Shown here: positions 15,809 through 24,446 of the stretch, piece by piece | How the letters are laid out: the number at the start of each line of letters is the position of its first letter | Numbering within the stretch: position 1 is the first letter of the stretch | From: Thalassotalea_H sp040779345 | GTDB lineage: Bacteria; Pseudomonadota; Gammaproteobacteria; Enterobacterales; Alteromonadaceae | Assembly (NCBI GenBank): GCA_040779345.1 | Contig: JBFONU010000001.1 | Location: forward strand, 186,001-250,000 | Direction: 5' to 3' | DNA length: 64,000 nucleotides | Translations under genes and position numbers: made by a program | The notes under the pieces: model-generated | What the model was told of the DNA's origin: nothing | Seen by the model: the letters and a program-made list of their open reading frames with translations, nothing else | Database searches by the model: none

Positions 15809-18800
15809 ATGACATTAGCAGGTAAAAATCAAGTTGTAACGCGTTACAAACTCTCTATTCTCGGTGTTTTCATCGCTATTACCTTTGCTTCATTATTCCT
15901 CTCTAGTTATCGTTATTACACAGAATTAAACTCGTTTGAAAACCTTGAGCTTCAAGGGTTGATTACCCAATCCAACGCTATTAATCAGCAGTTAGAAAAA
16001 GCAGCGAATTCTGTTGAGGCCATTCAACACTTTGCGAGTTACTCTTTAAGTTTTCCAAATGAAATTACCATGAAAATGCCGACTTTTTCACAGGAAGGAG
16101 AAAGGTATTTTCTTAATAAAACCCGTCATGACATTATTAAGCAACGCCAGCAACTGAGTGTAAATATTACGGGAATTGGCGATTTAAAAAAGAAAGATCC
16201 ATTATTAGAAAATGAATTGGCAATGGCTCATGCATTGACCCCAGCCTTTATGATTGCACAAAAAGCGAATGAATCCGCTAACTGGTTTTATTATATTTCT
16301 AAAAAGCGTTTCGTGAGTATTTTTCCATGGATAAATAAAACTAATTGGCAATATTCTGACGTGCTAAATGAAAGTGATTTTATCCAGAAAACCAGAAAAG
16401 CTGATTATTATTCGCAGCAAACTTTCTGGTCGGAACCTTACATTGCTGCCTCAGGGAATAGTTTATTTTCAGCGGTGGGCTCTGCGGTATTTCGTAAAGA
16501 AGAATATGTTGGCACTGTTATGGCAAACATAGATCTAGCGCGATTACACAAACAGATAGCGATAACAGAAGGTAAAAACTATCATTACATTATGGTTGAT
16601 GCTGCTGGCAAAGTTTTACTGCATCGCACTCAAGATGCCCCAGCGCTAAAAGATGAGTTACTCTGGAGTGATATTATGCCAGATGAGCTTAAAGGAATAA
16701 CCAGTAATACCTTAGAAGGCTCTCCACCTTCATTTCATTATCAATCATGGCTTGTTCAAAAGAGTACCTTACCTGTTACTGGTTGGACATTAGTAAAATA
16801 TCAGCCTTATGACGCTTTTTCTGCTCCTATTTTTAATCGCTTTATGTGGTTATTCTTTTTACTGTTTTTAGGACAACTCGCGTTGCTTGCAGTAGTTTAT
16901 GTCGTGACAAGCAAAACGTTTATTAAACCGACACAAGAATTTATTAATCATATTGCTTATAGTGCCAAAGGTGATCATGGAAAAATTCAACCACCTAAAG
17001 GCTGGCTGCATTGGTTCAATATTGTTGGTGATATCTTTAGTCAAAACAGAAGCTTAATGCAGCAACTCAAAGATCAGAATAGTATTTTAGACATCAGAGT
17101 TAATGAAAAGACACAGGCGTTATTGGAAAAGAGTGAGCAACACCAGCATGACTACGCTATTTTACGCTCTGTCATGGATGCTATACCTGATTATCTCATT
17201 TTTAATGATCCTAAAGGAGAATTAATAGGGTGTAACTTAGCTTTTGAAGTTTTTATTGGAAAAAAAGAAAAATCGATTCTGGGTACTCAGGCAGGCGCTC
17301 TTATCCCTAATGAATTAGGAAAGTCATTATTATCAACACAAAATGACTCAAAGACTTTAAATGAGCATGGATTATTCAAAGTCATTGAAACGGTTGAAAA
17401 TACCTATGAGCTGTTTACATCTGACTTTTATAATCAAGAAAAACAGGTGCTGGGTTCAATTGTTATCATACGTGATGTGACATCCCAATACGCAATTAAT
17501 GCCGCTTTAGCAGCAGCAAAAGAGCAAGCTGAATTAGCAAACCAAACTAAAAGTCAATTTTTAGCGAATATGAGCCATGAAATTAGAACACCGATTAATG
17601 CGATACAAGGGATGCAAAGCTTACTTGAAAAAACATCACTAACAAATCAACAGTTTAATCACCTTGCAAATGCTCAAAGTGCTTCTGATGCGTTGTTACA
17701 CTTAGTTGATGAACTTCTTGATCTCGCCAAAATAGAGTCAGGAAATATGTCGATTATTAAAGAAGAATGCCGACTAGACAATATTGTTAACCAAGCAATT
17801 AACTTAAATATTGGTAAAGCAAAAGATAAAGGGTTAACCCTTAATGTGTGTATTGAAGCTGATGTGCCCGTTTTGGTGTTCATCGATGAAATGCGTTTAG
17901 TTCAGGTATTGAGTAACCTACTTAATAACGCCATAAAGTTTACGCATCAGGGTGGAGTAACCATTCTTATTGCAGCCATAGCGAGTAGTGAAGCTGATAC
18001 ATTAGTACGTTTTAGCGTCAAAGATACCGGTATTGGTATCGCTAAGAACAAACAAGGACATTTATTCGAAGCTTTTATGCAAGCGGATGAGTCGATGACA
18101 CGAGAATACGGCGGCTCAGGGTTAGGGTTGTCAATTTGTCAACGGATCATCAATTTATTAGGTGGGGAAATAAAGTTAGTCAGTGATATTGGGCAAGGAA
18201 CTGAGTTTAACTTTGTGTTGCCTCTTAAAACAAATAATGATGATGCGTTAAGTGAATTAGCCGTTGATGTGCAAACCTTCACTATCACTTACCCATTACC
18301 CACAGATTTCAAAAAACTCATTGACGCTTATGGTTTTAAATATCACTGCTTATCATCGATAAAAGCGTTAGCAAACCACCCTAAAACAGATGTAAATATT
18401 TTATTTATGGGAATTGAAGAGGTGAATGAGTCTATATGCCGAATGTTAAGTGAAGAGCTGTGTCAATTATTACCTGATAACACACGCCCTGAAAACTGCA
18501 TCTTAGCTATTTGTTTATCATCGAGTAGTGAAGACTATAATGCTCACTTTGAGTTACTCGCGCAATACAAGCTTCCCTACATAGTTTGTTCATCTCCTCT
18601 GTATCGATATGACTTATTAAAACTAGTTGATGCTGCATCAAATGAGCGCTTATCGAAACAGAACAGTCTTATGGGGCAAAAAATTGAAGAGCAGATTACT
18701 GAAGAAGCACCACGAAATTTAGCTCAAGTTAACATTTTATTAGTTGAAGATAATCTTGTTAATCAGCTGGTTGCTAAAGAGCTATTGAAAAATATGCAGG

Positions 18801-19099
18801 CAGAAGTGACTGTCGTCGATAATGGTCAATTGGCGATAAATTGTTTAGAAGAACAGACGTTTGATGTGATCTTGATGGATATTCAAATGCCAGTAATGGA
18901 TGGCTTGACAGCAACTAAACTCATTAGAGAAGATGAGCGCTATAAAGATTTACCGATAATTGCGATGACGGCTCATGCACGACAAGAAGATAAAGACAAT
19001 AGCTTTTCTGCGGGAATGAATTTGCATATCGCTAAACCAGTAAAAGCAGAGGTGCTGCTCAATAGTATTCTCGATGTTTTAGCTACTCCAGCTAATTAG
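15809..19099 (+). CDS. Hybrid sensor histidine kinase (Cache-like sensor, PAS, HisKA, HATPase, receiver)
   Basis: 1096 residues. TM1 lies at about 14-34 and a Cache-like periplasmic domain at about 40-340. TM2 (about 347-370) is followed by a linker with coiled-coil character and a PAS domain (about 455-565). The H-box FLANMSHEIRTPINAI, the G-boxes KDTGIGIAKN and GGSGLGLSICQ, and a C-terminal receiver (VNILLVEDNLVNQLVAKELL, phospho-site LMDIQMPVMDG) are all intact. No Hpt domain is visible, so it should pass phosphate to a separate Hpt or regulator. It stands alone; the signal is unknown. Confidence 0.92.
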   Translation: MTLAGKNQVVTRYKLSILGVFIAITFASLFLSSYRYYTELNSFENLELQGLITQSNAINQQLEKAANSVEAIQHFASYSLSFPNEITMKMPTFSQEGERYFLNKTRHDIIKQRQQLSVNITGIGDLKKKDPLLENELAMAHALTPAFMIAQKANESANWFYYISKKRFVSIFPWINKTNWQYSDVLNESDFIQKTRKADYYSQQTFWSEPYIAASGNSLFSAVGSAVFRKEEYVGTVMANIDLARLHKQIAITEGKNYHYIMVDAAGKVLLHRTQDAPALKDELLWSDIMPDELKGITSNTLEGSPPSFHYQSWLVQKSTLPVTGWTLVKYQPYDAFSAPIFNRFMWLFFLLFLGQLALLAVVYVVTSKTFIKPTQEFINHIAYSAKGDHGKIQPPKGWLHWFNIVGDIFSQNRSLMQQLKDQNSILDIRVNEKTQALLEKSEQHQHDYAILRSVMDAIPDYLIFNDPKGELIGCNLAFEVFIGKKEKSILGTQAGALIPNELGKSLLSTQNDSKTLNEHGLFKVIETVENTYELFTSDFYNQEKQVLGSIVIIRDVTSQYAINAALAAAKEQAELANQTKSQFLANMSHEIRTPINAIQGMQSLLEKTSLTNQQFNHLANAQSASDALLHLVDELLDLAKIESGNMSIIKEECRLDNIVNQAINLNIGKAKDKGLTLNVCIEADVPVLVFIDEMRLVQVLSNLLNNAIKFTHQGGVTILIAAIASSEADTLVRFSVKDTGIGIAKNKQGHLFEAFMQADESMTREYGGSGLGLSICQRIINLLGGEIKLVSDIGQGTEFNFVLPLKTNNDDALSELAVDVQTFTITYPLPTDFKKLIDAYGFKYHCLSSIKALANHPKTDVNILFMGIEEVNESICRMLSEELCQLLPDNTRPENCILAICLSSSSEDYNAHFELLAQYKLPYIVCSSPLYRYDLLKLVDAASNERLSKQNSLMGQKIEEQITEEAPRNLAQVNILLVEDNLVNQLVAKELLKNMQAEVTVVDNGQLAINCLEEQTFDVILMDIQMPVMDGLTATKLIREDERYKDLPIIAMTAHARQEDKDNSFSAGMNLHIAKPVKAEVLLNSILDVLATPAN

Positions 19100-19108
19100 C
19101 TAATTAGC

Positions 19109-19570
19109 TTATTGAGTTTGTTTGATAATTTGCTTTGCTTGCTCCTGTAGCTTCTCAAATGCACAGTTAATAGTTGTTAACTCTTGGCGAGAAAGCACTG
19201 AAAGTAACTCGTTTTCACGGATTTTTACTAGCGGTGCCAGTTTTTGGTAGAGACTTTTTCCCCCCTCAGATAAGGTGAGTAATGAGGATCTCTTATCATT
19301 GGTATTCTCTATTTTTTCTAATAACGCTCGTTCTATCATCTTTTTTATCGCGCGACTTGCGGGCATTTTTTCAAGATCTGCTTTATCACCAATCTCTTTA
19401 GCGTTCATTGGTTTTTGATTGGCAAGAATTGCCAGCACTCGCCACTCTTGCTTTGATAAGTTGAATTCTCCCATATAAATGTCAGCAACAGTGTTACTGA
19501 CCATTGCTTGTAGTTTTGCTAACTGGTAAGGGAAAAAATTCTCTAAATTTAATTGCTTAGTCATTTTCAT
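19109..19570 (-). CDS. MarR-family transcriptional regulator
   Basis: 153 residues. The winged-helix core has KQEWRVLAILANQKPMNAKEIG, the recognition helix MPASRAIKKMIERALLEK and the wing NTNDKRSSLLTLSEGG, as in MarR proteins. It binds DNA as a dimer, and small phenolic or lipid ligands typically release it. It is convergent with the hybrid kinase; the target is unknown. Beyond its 5' side lies a stretch with possible gene remnants. Confidence 0.9.
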   Translation of the reverse strand: MKMTKQLNLENFFPYQLAKLQAMVSNTVADIYMGEFNLSKQEWRVLAILANQKPMNAKEIGDKADLEKMPASRAIKKMIERALLEKIENTNDKRSSLLTLSEGGKSLYQKLAPLVKIRENELLSVLSRQELTTINCAFEKLQEQAKQIIKQTQ

Positions 19571-20054
19571 TTTATGTCGTTACTGCTAATGTCAATATTA
19601 TATCGTCTGTTATTGAGCAAGTAACTAAGTCATTTTTTATTTAAAGCATACCATTCGGTAAATGATTTAGTCACATAGGCTGCCAAATTGATTTTAGGAA
19701 AAACCATAAGCCAATTAGCAACAAAGACACCATCTAGCTTTTTACTGTATAGATGAAAAAGAGACGCTAGCCTTTTATAGAAATGCACTAAGTATGGATT
19801 TTTTAATGGCAATTGCTGAGAATAAAGTCCCCTCGACTAAAGCTCACCTATGTTTGCGGTAGCTAAGAGCAAATGGCGCAATTAAAAGCAGTTGCCCCTG
19901 ATATGTTAGCAGAATGGTCGAAAACCCAAAGGTGTCTATGCATGCGGCTTAATTATATGGAAAAGCATTTGTATCGTCAGATCGTTAAGTTATACACCAA
20001 TAATCAAGCTGGTAATATTATTGATGTCAAATGACATCGAAAGAATTAATGTGG
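19571..20054. other. Stretch with possible gene remnants
   Basis: No full gene. A minus-strand 60-codon frame (19630-19812, TTG start) and a plus-strand 53-codon frame (19873-20034) both look protein-like in composition but lack ribosome binding sites and families. They may be leftovers of a deleted gene or element. Confidence 0.35.
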
Positions 20055-21422
20055 TTAGTTTTGGGCGTTTTTCTTCAAAATAACATTAGCATTATAGATA
20101 GTTTCTAAGGCAATTTTTAATTGTTGGTGTGATGTTGCCGCCGTTAAACTTACTCGAATAAAATGTGGAAATTGGTGACTCACAGCAAAAAATTTTGCTG
20201 GTACAACTTCAACTCCTAGTTTGTGTAGCTCAAGAGCAGCTACTTCGGAGTTTTTGTTCGTCGCTAGCCATACATGGGGCGAAGACACTGGATTGCCAGG
20301 AAAAATAGCAGAGGGAAATTGTTTCTTAAATAACCTAAACCTCTTTTCTATTTCAAGTTGCTGCCATTGTAGTCTGTGTGAACTGATGCCTGACTCTATC
20401 CATTGGCAAGCAACTTCAGCCATTAAAGGGCTTAACTGCCAAGTGGTTGCATGATGATCATTTATTAATTGCTTAATTATTGGGTGTTTTCCTGCGATTA
20501 ATGCGAATCTAATCCCAGGATTTATGGCTTTAGCAAAGCTGGTGATGAGGATAGCATTTTCTTTAATAGTGTTACTTAGCGGGGCTTCATTCGATAACAT
20601 GCCTATGACAAATTCTTCAATAAATAACAGCTGGTGACGCTTTATAATTTCGGCTATTTCTTGTTTACGTTGCATACTCATATTGCTTGCGGTTGGATTT
20701 TGCATAGTAGGATCAGAGACTAGGATAGTGGAACCTGTCGTTCTGATCGCAAGATCAAGTGACTCAGGCTTGATCCCTTGCTCATCCATTTTAATACCAT
20801 GCAATTTTAGGTGTAACTGTTTAGCAATAGTTCGGATACTAGGAAATGAAAATTCACCCACTAAAATCACATCATCTTTATTTGTACAAGCCAGCAGTGT
20901 CGTCAGCAATGCATTTTGAGCGGTAGTGGTTGCCACACAATATTGTGGTTCAATGGGATAATGTAGTTGCTGCAGCCATTTCTGTCCGCATAATTGAATT
21001 CGCTGTATTGCGTGTGGAGGTAAGTATTGGCTATAGTGAGAAAATGTATTTTTTTCTGTCAAAATCACAGATAACGTCTTCGCCAAATCATCACTATTAG
21101 TATTATATGCCGGAACATGAGTGCTTAAATCAATGTGTTCAGCATTGTAACTGTTTTTTAATTGATAAAGTTTTGCTTCTGAGCTTTGAGCTAATACGTA
21201 AGTTCCTCTTCCTACTTCTCCTGAAATTAAGTGCCGTTGTGTTGCTAAATGAAATGCTTTGGTTACTGTACTTACATTAATATTTAGTTGCCACGCAAGT
21301 TTCCGCTGTGGAGGGAGCTTATCACCAACTTTTAAGTCACCTTGCTCAATAGCTTTTGCCATAGCATCAGCCAGTTGTTGATAAATAGGTTGTTTATTTG
21401 CAATTAATTTAGGTGACCACAT
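20055..21422 (-). CDS. MocR-type regulator (GntR winged helix fused to class I aminotransferase fold)
   Basis: About 455 residues from ATG 21422; upstream in-frame ATGs at 21458 and 21437 would place the operator inside the gene. The N-terminal GntR domain carries PIYQQLADAMAKAI and GDKLPPQRKLAWQLNINVSTVTKAF. The C-terminal PLP fold has the cofactor-lysine motif SFAKAINPGIRFALIAG. Such regulators sense PLP or amino-acid adducts. It is divergent from a PLP-dependent threonine-dehydratase-like gene, which is the likely target. Confidence 0.85.
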   Translation of the reverse strand: MWSPKLIANKQPIYQQLADAMAKAIEQGDLKVGDKLPPQRKLAWQLNINVSTVTKAFHLATQRHLISGEVGRGTYVLAQSSEAKLYQLKNSYNAEHIDLSTHVPAYNTNSDDLAKTLSVILTEKNTFSHYSQYLPPHAIQRIQLCGQKWLQQLHYPIEPQYCVATTTAQNALLTTLLACTNKDDVILVGEFSFPSIRTIAKQLHLKLHGIKMDEQGIKPESLDLAIRTTGSTILVSDPTMQNPTASNMSMQRKQEIAEIIKRHQLLFIEEFVIGMLSNEAPLSNTIKENAILITSFAKAINPGIRFALIAGKHPIIKQLINDHHATTWQLSPLMAEVACQWIESGISSHRLQWQQLEIEKRFRLFKKQFPSAIFPGNPVSSPHVWLATNKNSEVAALELHKLGVEVVPAKFFAVSHQFPHFIRVSLTAATSHQQLKIALETIYNANVILKKNAQN

Positions 21423-21423
21423 T

Positions 21424-21461
21424 ATATTGTATGCCATACAATAAATATATTGAGGCATACA
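21424..21461. promoter_or_regulatory. Probable MocR operator: three ATTGTATG half-sites
   Basis: A palindrome TATTGTATG-C-CATACAATA (21424-21442) is followed by another CATACAAT at 21454-21461, giving a 20-base direct repeat. MocR dimers bind repeated half-sites in divergent intergenic regions, and these sit between the regulator and the dehydratase-like gene. Confidence 0.55.
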
Positions 21462-21510
21462 ATTTACTAAGCTAGCATGATTGTCAAGTTTAATGAGAAA
21501 GGATAAATGG

Positions 21511-22473
21511 ATGTTTACATTATCAGAGCTTGAGAGTGCCTCAGAAGTTGTCTATCGATTGATGCCACCAACCCCACAATATAATTGGTCATTACTTTCA
21601 AAAATAGTGGGGTGTGATGTTTGGGTAAAGCATGAAAATCATACTCCGACTGCTGCATTTAAAGTGAGAGGAGGTATTTGTTTAATCGATCAAATATTAA
21701 AAAATTCACAGCAACCTAAAGGCATTATATCAGCCACTCGAGGCAATCACGGACAAAGCTTATCATATGCGGGTGGCAAGGCTGATTTACCCGTGACCAT
21801 TGTCGTTCCAGAGTGTAATAATAGTGATCAAAATCGTTTGATTAAATCATTTGGAGCCAATTTAGTTGTACACGGTGAAGACTTTGAGGCGGCAAGAAAA
21901 CATAGTTTGCAACTACAAGAAGACTTAGGTTTTTCTGCTATAGCACCTTTTCAGAAAGAGTTGGTCGTCGGCGTTGCTACCTATGCTTTAGAGCTTTTCT
22001 CGAAGATAAAGGATCTTGATACGGTTTATGTCCCTATTGGAATGGGATCTGGCATTTGTGGTTTGATTAAAACAAGAGATTTACTCGGTTTAAAAACTAA
22101 AATAGTAGGTGTTGTCTCTGAAGGGGCTCCTGCTTTTTCTTTGTCATTTTTAGCTGGTAAGATTGTCAATACCGATGCCGCCAATACTATTGCTGATGGT
22201 GTGGCAACGAGGGCACCAATGGTAGAAGCTTTTGACATCATTAAGCACGGTGCTAGCCGGGTAATAACGGTATCAGATCGTGAAATTGCCCAAGCAATGT
22301 ATTTGTATTATCAAACGACACATAATGTTGCAGAGGGAGCAGGGGCTGTTCCATTAGCCGGTCTTGTTAAAGAGCAAGAAATGATGAAAGGCAAAAAAGT
22401 TGGGGTGATATTATCGGGTGGTAATATCGACTTTGATTCTTTTACTAAACATATTCAAGCGATAATTGATTAG
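21511..22473 (+). CDS. Threonine/serine dehydratase-like PLP enzyme
   Basis: About 320 residues from ATG 21511 (GAGAAAGGA upstream; ATG 21493 is the alternative). The fold type II motifs are intact: HENHTPTAAFKVRGG with the PLP lysine, TRGNHGQSLSYAGG, the phosphate-binding GMGSGICG and C-terminal LSGGNIDFD. It should deaminate a hydroxy amino acid to a 2-oxo acid. It has no ACT domain, so it resembles the short catabolic forms and the EutB-like group. Regulated by the divergent MocR protein (inference). Confidence 0.85.
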   Translation: MFTLSELESASEVVYRLMPPTPQYNWSLLSKIVGCDVWVKHENHTPTAAFKVRGGICLIDQILKNSQQPKGIISATRGNHGQSLSYAGGKADLPVTIVVPECNNSDQNRLIKSFGANLVVHGEDFEAARKHSLQLQEDLGFSAIAPFQKELVVGVATYALELFSKIKDLDTVYVPIGMGSGICGLIKTRDLLGLKTKIVGVVSEGAPAFSLSFLAGKIVNTDAANTIADGVATRAPMVEAFDIIKHGASRVITVSDREIAQAMYLYYQTTHNVAEGAGAVPLAGLVKEQEMMKGKKVGVILSGGNIDFDSFTKHIQAIID

Positions 22474-22485
22474 GCTGAAATAAAT

Positions 22486-22526
22486 AATCATATCAGGAGG
22501 TTGATAGGTTTCCTCTTGATATGATT
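22486..22526. terminator. Bidirectional terminator hairpin between convergent genes
   Basis: AATCATATCAGGAGG pairs with CCTCTTGATATGATT (22512-22526) with one mismatch in 15. The loop is 11 bases. It lies between the convergent stops of the dehydratase-like gene and hppD. T-runs are weak. Confidence 0.55.
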
Positions 22527-22545
22527 GGTAAGTAAAGCATCTTTT

Positions 22546-23592
22546 TTAAAGCACTCCACGCTCCATCTGATCTAATTCGATAGAATCAAATAATGCTTGG
22601 AAATTACCTTCTCCAAAACCTTGATCATTAACTCGTTGAATAAGTTCAATAAATATTGGACCAAAAAGGTTCTTGGTAAATATTTGTAGCAGGTAAGTAT
22701 TGTCTGCTTGGCTATCGACTAATATTTGATGTTTTCTGATCTTTTCTTTGTCTTCTTTTACCCATGGAACACGATTAAAAATATCGTCATAGTATTCAGG
22801 AATAATATTAAGTGTTTGTATAGATGATTTATCAAGCTTGTCCAGAGAAGCGACTAAATCGTCAGTTAAAAAAGCAAGATGCTGTACTCCTGGCCCCTTA
22901 TACTCATCTAGATACTCGTCAATTTGATTATTATTGTCATCTTTACCTTCATTAATGGGAATGCAAAATGATTTGCAAGGAGATTGTAACGCATATGATA
23001 GTAAGGCCGTTTTTTGCCCTTTAATATCAAAATATCGGACTTCAGTAAAACCAAAGACATTTTTATAAAAATCCGCCCAGTAATTCATTGTACCTTTAGC
23101 AACATTATTCGTTAGATGATCAATGGCTAAAAAACCTTTGCTATCAACAATTTTGGGAGAAGTAAGCGCCTCAAAGTCCTGTTGATAAATATTATCGCTA
23201 TTACCCCAAGTATCAATGAAATATATTAAACTATCGCCAATACCATAAATAGCGGGATAAGGGAGATCTTTATTGGTTGCGTCATTAGCGGGCTTTGCTC
23301 CACGCTCAATTGCGGTATTAAACGCTGCTTGAGCATCCTTTACTCTCCAGCCCATTGAACAAATCGCTGGTCCATGTGCTTGTGCAAAGCGTTCGGCGAA
23401 TCCCCCTTTCTCTTGGTTCAATAAAAAGTGAATGTCATTTTGGTTGTAATAGGTAATATTTTTATCTTTAAGTTTCATTAATTTTGAAAAGCCAAAATCA
23501 GTAAAAACTTTATCCATAAAATTTACATCGGGTGTTGCATACTCGGTAAATTCTATTCCACATAAGTTAAGCGGGTTATTAAGGTCTGACAT
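22546..23592 (-). CDS. hppD: 4-hydroxyphenylpyruvate dioxygenase
   Basis: 348 residues, standard length. Metal ligands are seen as His in AIDHLTNNV, His in GPGVQHLAF and Glu in FIELIQR, the normal 2-His-1-Glu facial triad. It converts 4-hydroxyphenylpyruvate to homogentisate, in tyrosine catabolism or pyomelanin formation. AGGA lies upstream of the start at normal spacing. Homogentisate dioxygenase and the rest of the pathway are not in this window. Confidence 0.93.
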   Translation of the reverse strand: MSDLNNPLNLCGIEFTEYATPDVNFMDKVFTDFGFSKLMKLKDKNITYYNQNDIHFLLNQEKGGFAERFAQAHGPAICSMGWRVKDAQAAFNTAIERGAKPANDATNKDLPYPAIYGIGDSLIYFIDTWGNSDNIYQQDFEALTSPKIVDSKGFLAIDHLTNNVAKGTMNYWADFYKNVFGFTEVRYFDIKGQKTALLSYALQSPCKSFCIPINEGKDDNNNQIDEYLDEYKGPGVQHLAFLTDDLVASLDKLDKSSIQTLNIIPEYYDDIFNRVPWVKEDKEKIRKHQILVDSQADNTYLLQIFTKNLFGPIFIELIQRVNDQGFGEGNFQALFDSIELDQMERGVL

Positions 23593-23897
23593 ATCTATTC
23601 CTATCTTCTTTTGTTTTTATTAACAACAAATTTTCTTGGTATCATTTGTTACTATTATTTATTGTCCTGCGATTAATTGATAGCCAGTTAAAAACTGTTT
23701 GATAATGATAGATGTACAGAAATAGTGTCAGGTGATTTTGACATGAGAATTCATTCTGATAGTAAATAAGGTAAATAACCTTATTTGTTATATGGTTATA
23801 GTGATAACTCTATGTACTAAAATCTTTACGTAAAATCAATAAACGCTAATTACGCGTGGCTTTTATAAAAAAACCATTATTATTAATGAGTTAAAGT

Positions 23898-23911
23898 TTG
23901 ATTTAGATCAT
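23898..23911. promoter_or_regulatory. FNR/CRP-family-like palindrome
   Basis: TTGAT-TTAG-ATCAT matches the FNR consensus TTGAT-N4-ATCAA at 9 of 10 positions. It is 306 bases from the hppD start, with no other gene nearby, so its target is unclear. Confidence 0.4.
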
Positions 23912-24023
23912 GAAAAACTTTTGTAAAACACGTGAATGAATTAGCATCACATATAAATTAGTTTAAATGAGCAGATGATTATTGTTGATATCGGATGAAA
24001 CTTAAGGTGACAGAAGTAAAGGT

Positions 24024-24056
24024 TAAGCAGGCCAGGGGGAGAACAAGGCCTGCTTA
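24024..24056. other. Perfect 10-bp hairpin in the hppD/chemoreceptor gap
   Basis: TAAGCAGGCC pairs exactly with GGCCTGCTTA around a 13-base purine-rich loop. There is no T-run on either side, so it is not an intrinsic terminator. It may be a structured RNA element or a protein site. Confidence 0.45.
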
Positions 24057-24393
24057 GATAAAAACAAGTTAGTGATCAAAAACAAGTGAATAATGATGAT
24101 TGCGCACCAACACCCCTGTATACTGCACCGCCCAAAATCAACATGTTTTTGATATAATCAGTTTTTACATTGTAATCTCAGTGGTCATCTGAGACACAAT
24201 TAAGCATAGCAAATTAAAGGTAAAATGATAGAGCGACCAGCAAATATTTATTGCATTTGCAACAGTATAAATCTGCACATTTGTAAAATAAAAGTTACAA
24301 AGAGGTTAACATTAATGCAATAGGTTGCTTTTTTGTATGTTTTATCATCAGGTTAGATAAGCAAAGCTAAGTGGTCGTAAAAGTGAAAGTGCC

Positions 24394-24420
24394 AAAAAAA
24401 GCCGATAATTTATCGGCTTA
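24394..24420 (-). terminator. Rho-independent terminator of the chemoreceptor gene
   Basis: On the minus strand AAGCCGATAA pairs with TTATCGGCTT and is followed by seven T (24394-24400). It sits 27 bases beyond the stop of the chemoreceptor gene. Confidence 0.85.
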
Positions 24421-24446
24421 TGATTGGATAAAGTTTAATGAATCAT

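Larger units (their letters stand above)
23593..24446. other. Long intergenic region (854 bases) between hppD and the chemoreceptor gene
   Basis: No gene is supported. It holds an FNR-like site at 23898-23911, a perfect 10-bp stem at 24024-24056, a small TCTCAG/CTGAGA stem near 24177-24195 and the chemoreceptor terminator at 24394-24420. The size and these signals leave room for a small RNA. Confidence 0.45.
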
